Shown here in pieces: positions 10,845-20,884 of a stretch of DNA of 64,000 bases; within the stretch, counting starts at the first letter, position 1; each line of letters opens with the position of its first letter. Source of the DNA: Spirodela intermedia (lineage: Eukaryota; Streptophyta; Magnoliopsida; Alismatales; Araceae); the NCBI GenBank assembly GCA_902729315.2, contig LR746272.1:2390035-2454034 (forward strand), written 5' to 3'. The position numbers were made by a program, and so were the translations under genes. The notes under the pieces are model-generated. The model was given only the letters and a program-made list of their open reading frames with translations. It was not told the origin of the DNA and made no database searches.

Positions 10845-12228
10845 GCTGAAATCCTATTGTTGGGCGGTTCCCTGGATTTTCTATGGGCTGACTAGGTAGC
10901 TGTCCCTCTTCTCTCTTATTCCCAAGAGCCTCTATAATTTGTTTCTGGTGCAGCATCATTTGGTTCATAGTTTGTTGCATCATTTGGCTCATTTGCTGCA
11001 TCATTTCCATAGCATCAGGTTGGATTTGAGAGGACTGATTTTTCTGAAATCTGTTTTCTTGTTTTGGACGAAATTCAGAGTTTGAATTGGGTCTAAGTGC
11101 TTCTGGATTTTGAATATTATTTGGGTCTCTCCATGAAAAACTATTCCTCCAATTAGGATTATAAGAATTTGAAAAAGGTTCCCTGTTTCTATTAAAACCG
11201 TGAGCCACTTGCACTTGTTCTTGCATAGGGTGAAATGATTGATCTAAATTATAACATTGAAATTCAGAATAATCGTTTTCACCATACATAGGACATGTAC
11301 TATTCGAATTAAGTTGAGAGTTAAAAGGCTTTCTAATATTGTCAATAAGTAAATCAATTTTTTCTAATCTTTGATTAATCTGATTAACCTCATTTCTAAG
11401 TTTAGAATCATCATCATGATGCAATTCATAAATTCCTCTCTTCTTATCCCTGTCATATAATTCAAAAGAGGCTTGATCTCTAGAATTTTCACTTAAATTC
11501 TCATAAAGACTGTAAATCTCATCAGGAGTTTTCTCCATAAAAGCTCCTCCACATATAGAATCAACCATATTTCTATGTTGTTCTAATAATCCATCATAAA
11601 AAATTCTATTGAGCTGCCACTTGGGTATAGCATGATGAGGACACTTTCTAAGTAAATCTTTAAATTTTTCCCATGTCTCATGCAAAGTTTCTCCTGGTCT
11701 TTGATAAAAACTCCATATATGTTTTCTCATATTTTGAGTTTTTCCTAAGGGATAAAATTTTCGAAGAAAGGCCTGTTCTATATCTTTCCACCTAGTTAAT
11801 TCTCTATCTAATGTGGATAGCCAATGACTAGCTTTGTCCCTAAGTGTATGAGGGAATAATTTCATCTTAATAATTTCCGGTGTAACTTGAGAGAGATTAA
11901 CTAAATCACAGACCATATGAAATTTTTCCAAGTGCTGATGAGGTTCCTCTAAAGGCAATCCATGAAAATTAGGGAGCATTTGAAAAATTCCTGGATTTAT
12001 TTCGAATTTAATAGTGGGTGCTAATGGGACTCTAATATTGGATGCTCTTTGAAATGAATCAGGGATATAATGATTTTTCATGGCCATAGGATTGTTCTCA
12101 GTTTGACCTGTACTTCCTTCAGGATCCATCAAAATTAATTTTTCTTTCGGATTTTTCTTTTTGAATGAAATAATGAAAGGATTTTCTAGCCTTGGATGCA
12201 AGGATCTTCTACCATGCATAAAAATCAA
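10816..12228 (-). CDS. Athila copy 1 gag
   Basis: An open frame of 470 residues encoding the capsid/nucleocapsid polyprotein. The middle part carries the retrotransposon gag pattern (FHGLPLEEPHQHLEKF at about residues 88-103, then a LFPHTLRDKASHWL segment and a WEKFKDLLRKCPHH segment), which fits Athila gag. The C-terminal part is rich in Gln, Asn and Met. The zinc-knuckle position is degenerate (CPMYGENDYSEFQC lacks the second Cys and the His). The last codons are out of register with pol because of a 17-bp deletion; compare copy 2 at 46615-46640. The start at 12228 gives the longest frame and is followed by an internal Met at MDPEGS that could also serve. Confidence 0.85.
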   Translation of the reverse strand: MIFMHGRRSLHPRLENPFIISFKKKNPKEKLILMDPEGSTGQTENNPMAMKNHYIPDSFQRASNIRVPLAPTIKFEINPGIFQMLPNFHGLPLEEPHQHLEKFHMVCDLVNLSQVTPEIIKMKLFPHTLRDKASHWLSTLDRELTRWKDIEQAFLRKFYPLGKTQNMRKHIWSFYQRPGETLHETWEKFKDLLRKCPHHAIPKWQLNRIFYDGLLEQHRNMVDSICGGAFMEKTPDEIYSLYENLSENSRDQASFELYDRDKKRGIYELHHDDDSKLRNEVNQINQRLEKIDLLIDNIRKPFNSQLNSNSTCPMYGENDYSEFQCYNLDQSFHPMQEQVQVAHGFNRNREPFSNSYNPNWRNSFSWRDPNNIQNPEALRPNSNSEFRPKQENRFQKNQSSQIQPDAMEMMQQMSQMMQQTMNQMMLHQKQIIEALGNKREEGQLPSQPIENPGNRPTIGFQHESRKKPTK

Positions 12229-12422
12229 TAAATTCGAGGGAAAAAGTTAGTAACTGTTACCCTCCTTCAGGATGCTCCAGTCCTTGCCGTGCTTCTTTTC
12301 GTTCCCTTTTTCTAATAAAAATCGGCAAAAAGAAAATAAAACAAGAGTTAACTTATTATTTTTTTTTTTTTTTTGTGTACTCTAAGAGAAAAATAGAAAA
12401 ATACTAAATATTATGCAATACA

Positions 12423-12440
12423 TCCCCGGCAACGGCGCCA
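12423..12440 (-). other. Athila primer-binding site (tRNA-Asp type), copy 1
   Basis: On - this reads TGGCGCCGTTGCCGGGGA, five bases past the LTR end at 12446. This tRNA-Asp-complementary site is typical of Athila elements and supports the family call. Confidence 0.88.
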
Positions 12441-12445
12441 AAATT

Positions 12446-14075
12446 TGACGTGACTCAGTCGTTGTATATTAAATCACGCAAATCTAAAATTTATAAAACT
12501 AGAAAATACGAATTTCCGGATATTTAGAAGTATTTATAAATAAATATATCAATTATAATTCAATAAAAGTTCCAAAAATAGCGGTAATTTCCCAGGTCGA
12601 TCACAGGGATGTAATATAATATTTTGTAATTATTCAAAGTTTTTTTCAATGAATACGATTTTCTATGAATTTTATACTAGGAAATGAAAAGGAAATATAT
12701 TTAAAATTCACGAAAAAAAAAGAGGAAATAAGGGTGCGGACGACAAGATGACGTCAGCGCCCGGCGAACGCGAATCGGGCAGAAACAGAGTTCCGCCCGA
12801 CGATTCTTACGTAAGCGATTACAGACGATTTAATTAATCAAATTAAGATCTGTAAAAGCCGGAAGAATCGTAATTGAACGAAGTATAGTTTGGTAAATTA
12901 AAATCACACAAAGTATCACTAAATAAAGCGTAAATTAAATTGAAAGCAGGAAACCAGAGTTCTGGCGTCGCGACGGCGATGCGTCGGCGATGCACCGGAA
13001 TCCTGAGCGTTCGGGAGGATCGTCGTGCAGTGTCCACGGCCTCGAAGGCTCTCCTTGGACAAAGACGGCGTGGGCAATCTCTAGATCTTCTCGCGAAGTC
13101 TAGAGATTAATGAAATGGGTCGTCGAATCGTCTCCGGCGGCTGTCACCCGGCGGAGCGGAAAAACGGCGACTTTGCGGCTCTCCGGCGGCTGTCACCCGA
13201 CGGAGAGGAGCTGGATGGAGGTGGGGCGTGTGTCAGGGAGCTTCATCCTCAGGTCCGCGCAGCAAGAGGAGGCTCTTCATCGCATCTGGTACGCTCTCAG
13301 GAGGTGGCGACTCGTCTCCCGGCGGATCGTCCTCTTCCCGACGACGGCTTGTTCGTCGATCAATCGGAGATCATTTACTCGATGGATTGCGATCCTTTTA
13401 TCGCGAATCGTTCAGCAATTTTAGTAGCAATGCTCCGCGAATCGCGTTGACGAGATTTTCGCCGATGATCCAGCGATTCCAGTTGCTTAATCCTTCACCG
13501 GCGATCTGCAGGAAAGTCGCGATAATCAGTTAAAAATATATGAATTTTGACTCTGGGAGGATTCGAACCCGCGGCGGTCGCCCGCCCCTGAACAAGGTGT
13601 GACGCGGGTTTAGTCCCACATCGGTTGTGCGCGGATTATTCGGGCGATTATATAGTAAAGTTAGCTTTCTAGGCAAAGTCCTCTCGCGTGTACGACCACT
13701 CCTTGCCCCACAACCGGCTGACCACCGGTGACGTGGAAGGGGAGTGGCGCACACGTGCCCCTATCGATCCAAGCAAGCCGCTCGAGCCCCTGCTCGCGGC
13801 TACTCCCCGACTGCGCTTCCGACCCACTTGCGGGCCCGGCTGGCCGGCGGATCCCCCCATTTTGCAATATTTTTATTTTTATTTCTTGTTCTTCATTTAT
13901 CTCAAAACTAAGACTGTAAAAATCGTATAAAATCACATAATTACCCAAAAATTCACGTTAATCAACTGAAAACCACTTTTCATGCTTTAACACAAATATA
14001 AGTCTATTTATCATGAGTTAAGGCTAAAACTATATTATTTACTAATTATTAACTCATGATAATGAAGACTTATCA
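12446..14075 (-). repeat. 5' LTR of Athila copy 1
   Basis: A 1630-bp LTR with TGACGTGACTCAG at its left edge on + and GAAGACTTATCA at its right edge, so it starts TGATAAG and ends CACGTCA on -. It belongs to the same subfamily as 3714-5343 and 50961-52584. The chromovirus gag resumes immediately after it at 14076. Confidence 0.92.
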
Positions 14076-15219
14076 CTGACCCTTCCCGACGAGAGGAGCT
14101 CGATCAGCAAGCAGAGTGTCAGCCACGAGATCGCGATGATTCCTACCGCAACTACCAGCGTGCTCCAAACTTTCACTGAGCACCCCAGGATGCCCACCAA
14201 GATCGTTACTACAATCAAGGGCGTTACTCAAGTCCTCCCCACCGTGACTTTAGTGGTGACCATAGGGCCGATCGATTGGATGATCGGGATAGGCGACGTG
14301 AGGATCATAGGGCCCGCATACTGAAAAGTGTACAAGCCGATGTGGCAGTCTTTGACGGCTCCTGTGAGTCCAAGGACTTCATAGATTGGGAGTCTAGTAT
14401 GAACTCCTATTTCCGGTGGTACCACATGGATGATGATTTATGCGTGGAGTATGCGGAGCTAAGACTTGGCGGACAGGCCAAGATCTTTTGAGAAAACAAG
14501 AGCTACACGGCACACTGACGAGGGCAGCCCATCACACCATGGGTTGATATGGCATCACGCTTGAGGAACAAGTATGTTCCTCGACAGTACGAGTCGACGC
14601 TGTTCCTCAATTGGTTAGACCTCTGATAGGGCAAGATGCCTATCCGAGACTATATTCAGGCTTTTGAGGAGTGCCCATGAGGTAATGCTTTGTCAAGGAC
14701 TCACGTGTGGTTTTGGGCATTTTCACCGACGGACTTAGTTCGCGGCTTCGGAACGAGGTGCTGAAAGGCAACCCGTTTGAAGTAGATGAGGCCTATCGCA
14801 TAGTAGAGCATATGGAGCGACCCGCCGAGGACACATAGTTCACCCCACCTCCGATCACCACGAAGATCGCGTCCACACGATCTGCACAGACACCGATGAC
14901 AGCACCGATGCGTACTAGTGTAGGGAACGGACGGACTACACCGGCGACATCAGTAGGGTCTGCACCACCCCCACGTCCGCCACCAGCTGACGCATCCGAT
15001 CGTGCTACGGCCGCGTCCCAAGCCCATATCACTTGTTGCAAGTGTAAGGGTAAGGTGCACCGGATGAGCCAATGCCCATCTTTAAATCTCCTCATAGAGA
15101 TCGAAGAATTGGGTAGAGGTTCACACGAGGCTGACGTCCCTGTAGGCGATGATGTCTACATTGCTGACGAGGGTTTAGCCGAGGAGTGTGATGACACTCC
15201 TGATTTAATTGGCTACATC
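14076..15219 (+). pseudogene. Chromovirus gag (element 1), degenerate
   Basis: Continuation of chromovirus gag after the Athila insertion. The readable capsid part (DWESSMNSYFRW, then YVPRQYESTLFL and MPIRDYIQAFEEC) is interrupted by stops at 14489-14491 (TGA) and 14634-14639 (TGA TAG, where the family would have Arg-Gln). A complete CX2CX4HX4C zinc knuckle (CCKCKGKVHRMSQC) lies near 15034-15075. The frame ends TAG at about 15220, ahead of the protease. Confidence 0.8.
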
Positions 15220-18200
15220 TAGATCCGGCCAGCCACCGTACCAGCAACTGAGGCTGCCTCTCTCGCTACCTCATTGACGAGCACTTCATTGAGGAGATTG
15301 GTCAGCATCGCTGTCCAGTGTCCATCTCGAGACACGGTTCCTGCACCACAGCCTGACACCACGGCAGCTAGAGAGATCACCTCGGCACCGAGGATGACTA
15401 TGCCCACATCTTCGCCTACGACAGACGATTCCTTTCGTACGTCGATCTTCTACACCTATGTGAAGATCAACGGACACGCGTGCAAGGTGATTGTGGACAG
15501 CGGCAGTTGCGTCAATGCCGTGTCAGACTAGGTCTTGCAGAGGGCAGGGCTGAGTACTATCAGTCATCCAGCCCCTTACGACATATTGTGGATAGACGCC
15601 ACTGCACTACCCATTTGTTGACAGTGCCAAGTGCCACTTAGGGTGAGCACCTATGATGAGCACATCTTGTGTGATGTCCTTCTGATGAAAATCGACGGCA
15701 TCATACTTGGATGGCCCTAGTTATTTGACTATGACATCCAACTCATGGGAAGAGCAAACACTTGCTCTTTCATATATCGAGATCGCCGACTTGTTTGGTA
15801 TCCGCATATCAACAAGCCTGCGCCGAAGCGTGACCCTAAGTCACATATTGGGTTAATCGTGATGAAGGGACTTGCCTTTCAGCACGAGATCACGTCGGAC
15901 ATAGATGGATCCCTGACATGCTTCGCTCTCACTTTGGATACGTGAGACGACACGACCCTTACCCCGCCTTCTCCAGAAGTCGAAGGTATATTATCGGAGT
16001 ACGCCGATGTACTCATAGAGGAGCTTTCCAGAGAGCTGCCTCCATTGAGGCACATTCAGCATGCTATCGACTTGGTTCTCGGAGCATCACTCCCAAACCT
16101 GCCGCACTATCGCATGGAGTTGGCCAAGTATGAGGAGCTTAGCTGACAGGTACAAGAGCTTTTGGACAAGGGACTCATCCAGCTGAGCCTTAGTCCCTAC
16201 GCCGTGCTTGCATTACTAGCGCCGAAGAAGGATGACACTTGGCGCATGTGCTGCAACAGTCGCGTGATCAATAGGATAACGGTTAAATACCATTTTCTGA
16301 TCCCGCGATTACAGGACTTATTTGACATGATGATAGAAGCCACTATCTTTTCAAAGATAGATCTACGCAATGGTTATCATTAGGTCATGATACGTCTAGG
16401 GGACGAGTGGAAGACCACCTTCAAGATCAAGGAGGGCCTGTACGAGTGGAGGGTCATGCCATTTGGCCTCTCCAACGCGCCCAGTACATTCTAGAGGCTA
16501 ATGAACGAGGTTTTACACCCATTCATTGGCAAGTTCATCGTAGTATACTTCAACGACATCTTGATCTACAGCGGTACCCGAGATTCCCACCTCCAGCACT
16601 TATGATAGGTGTTTGAGGCACTTCGATAGGAGAAGCTTTATGCCCATCCTAAGAAGTGTAGTTTCTTTACTTCCGAGGTTACATTCCTTGGTTTTGTCGT
16701 CTCTAAGCGAGGAGTTTCCACAGACCCCGAAAAGGTCCGCGCGATAGTCACCTGGCCACGGCCATGTAGCATGCACAACATCCGGAGCTTCATTGGACTA
16801 GCGACATTCTACCGTTGCTTCATTTGGGACTTTAGTTCTGTTACCGCTCTACTTACTGATTGCCTCAAGAAGGAGACCTTCCTTTGGACAGAAGCAGCTG
16901 AACAGGCCTTTGATCGAGTGAAGGCTCTTATCACTCAGGCACCGATACTTCACCTACCCGACTTTTGGCAAGGTATTTGAGGTCGCCTGTGACTCCTCAG
17001 GTGTCAGTATTAGGGGTGTCCTTAGCTAGGAAGGCAATCCCATAGTGTACTTCAGTGAGAAGCTAAATGACGTGAGGCTTAAATACTCCACTTACGATCG
17101 TGAGTTCTATGCCGTCATTTAGGCTCTCAAACACTGGCGTCATTACCTCCTTTATAAGGAGTTTGTGCTCTTCTCGAACCATGAGGCCTTGAAGTATCTA
17201 CACTTTCAGTGGAAGTTGAGCAATCAACACGCACAATGGGTCGAGTACTTGTAGGACTTCACCTTCATCCTTCGCCACAAGAAGGGCAAGGAGAACGTGA
17301 TGGCAAATGCCTCAGTCGACGAGTCTACTTGCTGAACCTCGTGAAGGTTCAGGTGATAGGATTTGAGTCCCTACCGGATTCTTATGCAGATTGCCCGGAC
17401 TTCGGCCACGTTCTACGAGCACTCTTGGATGGTCCATCTTGAGATCATAAGGACTTCCTTGTGGTCAACGGATGTCTATTCTTTAGGAGCAGATTGTGTG
17501 TTCCACGCACATCCCTCCGTGACTTCCTCACTTGGGAATGTCACACAAGAGGTCTATTCGGCCATTTCAGTCGCAATAAGACCATCGTAGCGGTTGAGTA
17601 CCAATTCTACTGGCCGACCCTCAAGCGTGATGTAGGGAACATCGTCGCTCAGTGTCGAGTGTGCGCACTTGCCAAGCAGGTAAAGAAGAATGTTAGACTC
17701 TACATGCCACTTCCAGTGCGGACCCGCCCATGGGACGATGTCAGCATGGACTTCGTTTTGGGACTCCCACGCACTGCACGACGACACGACTTGATCATGG
17801 TGGTCGTCGATAGGTTTTCAAAGATGGCACACTTCGTGCCATGTTCGAAAACCTCCGACGCCTCCAAGGTTGCTAGCCTCTACTTTAGAGAGATTGTGCA
17901 CTTTCATGGACTACCCAAGTCTATAGTCTTAGACCATGACATACAGTTTACCAGCCACTTCTGGAGGACTCTTTGGAACTTACTTGGGACTAAGCTCAAG
18001 TTCTCTACTACTTACCATCCATAGACTGATGGCCAGACCGAGGTCGTCAATTATAGCTTAGGGAATCTGCTTCAATCATTAGTTGGCGAGAGCTTAACCA
18101 CTTGAGATCTGATCATACCATGCGCCGAGTTTGCCTATAACTCCTCGACCAACTGTACCACTGGCATGAGCCCCTTCGAGATCGCACAGGGCTTAGCACC

Positions 18201-18884
18201 CCGCAAGCCCCTAGATCTAGTACCCTTAGACCCTCATGTTAGAGTTTCTGAGCATGGTGTCGCATTCGCCCAACATGTTAGTCAGTTACATCAAGACATC
18301 CACGATAGGATACAGAGTCAGAATGCATTGTACAAGCAGGCTGCTGATATGCATCGTCGACCCCGGATCTTCCAGGTGGGAGACCAAGTTATGGTGAGGA
18401 TGAGGCCCAAGCGTTACGCTCCTAGCTCTGCTACGAAGCTTCACGCTCGTAGCGCCGGCCCGTTTCGTGTTCTTTCCTAGATAGGCCAGAATGCCTATGC
18501 CGTCGACATCCCTCCTTCGTGGGGGATTAGCTCCACGTTCAACGTGGTGGATCTGGCGTAGCACCAAGCCCCACCTCTTTCATCTGACATCGAGTCCTCA
18601 TCTATCGGCCCCTTCTTTGTGAGAGAGTTTGCCATGGAGTCCACTCCCCCCATTTTACCTCCTGATTGGCACGAGCGAGTCAAGGAGATTCTTCAGGAGG
18701 TAATTGACTTTACAGGGGATAGAGTTTCACAGAGATTCCTAGTACGTTGGCAAGGTCGCCCGTCAGAGGACGATGCTTGGATTTTGGAGGCGGACCTGGA
18801 GCGACTACGACCAGACCTGCTGGAGCCCTTGCCTTCCCCACTTGCCAACTCGTCGGAGTCAAGTTCTTTCGACCCCAGGAGGAT
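15220..18884 (+). pseudogene. Chromovirus pol (element 1) with chromodomain, decayed
   Basis: Order: protease (DSGS at 15496), reverse transcriptase (about 16130-16720; FGLSNAP then YFND at 16546-16557), RNase H (about 16770-17330), integrase (HHCC near 17545-17670; core with MDFVLGLP, then LDHDIQF and DGQTE) and a C-terminal chromodomain (about 18679-18833, VKEILQEVIDF through FLVRWQGRPSEDDAW). Protease-RT-RNaseH-IN-chromodomain order defines a chromovirus. The 2-kb LTR is suggestive of the Tekay side, but the clade is not certain. At least 15 in-frame stops are present, mostly TAG at positions where the family has Gln. There are frameshifts near 16965 (one extra T) and 17310. The RT catalytic YFDD is YFND. 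The element cannot make a functional polyprotein. Confidence 0.88.
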
Positions 18885-19153
18885 TGATGGTGAGTGGGAC
18901 CCATCTCCATCAGCTCAGGAGACACCGGCAGTTCGAGTTCAGCCCGATCGACGCACGAAGACAAAGGAGCCTGGCTTTCGCTACATGGCCTGGCCCTTCG
19001 GGACGATGACATTCCACCTCTGTGACGACGACAAGCTCGAGCTCACCCTTATCTTTCTTTGTATTTTCACACTTGTTGGGCCTCGCGTTTGTGTGTTAGT
19101 GGGCCCAATTCTATGTGTGTGTTGTTGTTTGTGTCTCCCTTTCTTTATGGTTT

Positions 19154-19183
19154 AATTGGGTCTCTCTTTTCAGGCCCAATTAA
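19154..19183. other. Inverted repeat in chromovirus LTR promoter (AATTGGG stem)
   Basis: AATTGGGTCTCTC and then CAGGCCCAATT face each other about 15 bases apart. A larger, better-paired version follows at 19307-19341. Confidence 0.5.
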
Positions 19184-19306
19184 AACTCTAAGGGGGGGGG
19201 ACCTATGTGTCTTTCCTTTTGGGCCTCTTTTGGGGCTTATTTAGGTCTTCATTTGAGGCCCACTTAAGCACCGTACGAGGGCCCTCCTCTTTCTCCTTTT
19301 AAGGGA

Positions 19307-19341
19307 GCTTATTGGGTCTCTCTTTTAGAGGCCCAATAAGC
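19307..19341. other. Inverted repeat in chromovirus LTR promoter (GCTTATTGGG stem)
   Basis: GCTTATTGGGTCTCT and AGAGGCCCAATAAGC can pair over 15 positions with one mismatch, separated by CTTTT. The same structure is present in the LTRs at 36539, 38453 and 50132-53820. It could form a DNA or RNA hairpin, or simply be paired transcription-factor sites. Confidence 0.55.
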
Positions 19342-19419
19342 CATTTTGTAGCCTTTTTGTGGCTTATGGGCTTGAGGGCCTCAAGTGGCCCCCCCTCCAC
19401 TTAGCCCACTTGTGGGCCC

Positions 19420-19427
19420 TATATAAG
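19420..19427 (+). promoter_or_regulatory. TATA box of chromovirus LTR
   Basis: TATATAAG lies downstream of a cluster of GGCCCA/TGGGCC motifs (about 19077-19419). Transcription would be expected to start about 30 bases on, near 19450-19460, giving a short U3 (about 0.57 kb) and a long R-U5 (about 1.4 kb). Equivalent boxes are seen in the other LTR copies, for example near 37070 and 38953, and at about 53275 on -. Confidence 0.65.
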
Positions 19428-20884
19428 GGGAGGTAGGACCCCCCCTCAACAAGAAGCGCCGAATTTTGTGAGAGATTATCGTTTGTGAGTTACCTTCATC
19501 GTGACCTAGGATAGGGAGGGAAGGAGGGAGAGGAAGGCCGTCGATACCCTTTAAGGACTTCGTTCATCGTGACGCTGCTGCCTAAGAAGTCCCGCCACCG
19601 CCTGAGACCAACTGTCGCCACCGGACATCTTCATTGCCGCCTGTGAGATCGCCGCCTTCACCGGATGAAACGGTCGCGGTTGCCGCTGCAACCGTTGCCA
19701 CCTCTGTTGGAACCCCGTCACACCGTTGTGACGAAAGGGGCTTGCTTCGCCTCCTTACGAGCCGTCGCCGAGCACTCCACCGGAGTCTATTGACTCCTAG
19801 TTCGACTACCCCCTCTTCCTTCGGAACTCCACCATAAACTCGCCAGAGCCACCATCCGCCGCTCCGCCCAATCGCTGGCCGTTCGCCAACGAACGCCTAC
19901 CTGCCGCTGACGTCAGAAGAGACCCTGCAGCCGTGCTGATGAGCCAGATCTAGTCCAAGCTCCGCACAGGCCCCCGCTGGAGTTTCCCGACGATCTGCTG
20001 CCGTCGCGCCGTTTCCGGCACCACCTAGACCAGGAGGGCTCAACCCTCCCTGGTATCGTCAGCCGGGATCGTCTCCTTCCTCTGCTCCACTTCCCGACAC
20101 TGCCAGAGAAGGCCGATCCTTCCGGCGACGGTTGGGCTTTTGCCCAACCACCGATGCTCGGCATTCCCGCCGAAGCGCTGCCGCTGCGTGTGCCCCCCGC
20201 GCCGGCTCCTGCGGCCTGCACACCCACCTGGCGCCACTGCCCGCATGCCCAAGGCACACCGCGGCTTGCCGTGCGCTCTCGCTAGCGTGCCCTTCAGCCC
20301 ACCAGTGGGCCCACGCCCACGCCGACCACACTACGCCTTACAACGACGACTACTACGGCTCTCGACCAGGACCAATCGTCGACGCTGAGCATCGCTCTTC
20401 ACCAGACGTCTCTACTTACGTCGAGTCTCTGCTCCATCACGACCCGCCAGGCTATGCAGCCCCGAAGGTTAGCTCCGTACCCCCTTCTTACTTAAGTTTA
20501 ATTATCTTTCGAAGGGTTTTCTCGGCTCATTTCCACTGCCATCTAGAGAACGTAGATAGGATAGGACGGGTTATAGGATCATGATTTCTGACGCTACGTC
20601 AGACTCGTCACTGTTTGTGAGCTACAGCCCTAGGCTACTTCACGATGACCGTTTCGCCGTCTGTCCAGATGTGGACTGAGAGGGTCTCACACTTACCATC
20701 ATCGAGTGTTTCCCGGGTTGTCCTAGGTTGATAGTACATATTGGTACGCCTGCCTGTACTTAGGTTAGGTGGTCAGACGTAGAGTCTAGGATCCATACAT
20801 TCTTATCAGATTGGTCCGACTGCCCCATCCCGGGTCTTGAGTTTCATTGATCATGTACAAGAGTTCTCGTCCCGTCCTACATCA

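Larger units (their letters stand above)
3714..14075 (-). mobile_element. Athila-type Ty3/gypsy retrotransposon, copy 1 (full length)
   Basis: A 10.4-kb element on the minus strand. It has two 1630-bp LTRs (12446-14075 and 3714-5343), a tRNA-Asp-type primer site, gag, pol (protease, reverse transcriptase, RNase H, integrase, in Ty3/gypsy order), a 1.6-kb noncoding 3' stretch and a polypurine tract. The LTRs differ by only a few bases by eye, which suggests fairly recent insertion. It sits inside chromovirus gag (2979-3713 and 14076 onward). The outer seven bases of the left LTR (3714-3720) are altered, and I could not find matching 5-bp flanks. It cannot act alone: gag-pol is broken by a 17-bp deletion, a nonsense codon and a 1-bp deletion. 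Confidence 0.93.
18885..20884 (+). repeat. Chromovirus 3' LTR (element 1), complete
   Basis: A 2.0-kb LTR starting TGATGGTGAGTGGGACC and ending CCTACATCA (TGATG...CATCA termini). The upstream third is the promoter part, dense in GGCCCA/TGGGCC motifs with a TATA box at 19420. The downstream part is GC-rich with CCGCCG and Pro/Arg-rich codons in all frames. It is complete at both ends and serves as the reference for the partial LTRs at 361-1340, 36539-38452, 38453-39540 and 50132-53820. The flank after it is AAACC; the 5' flank of the same element (ACATA, next to 53820) does not match. Confidence 0.9.
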
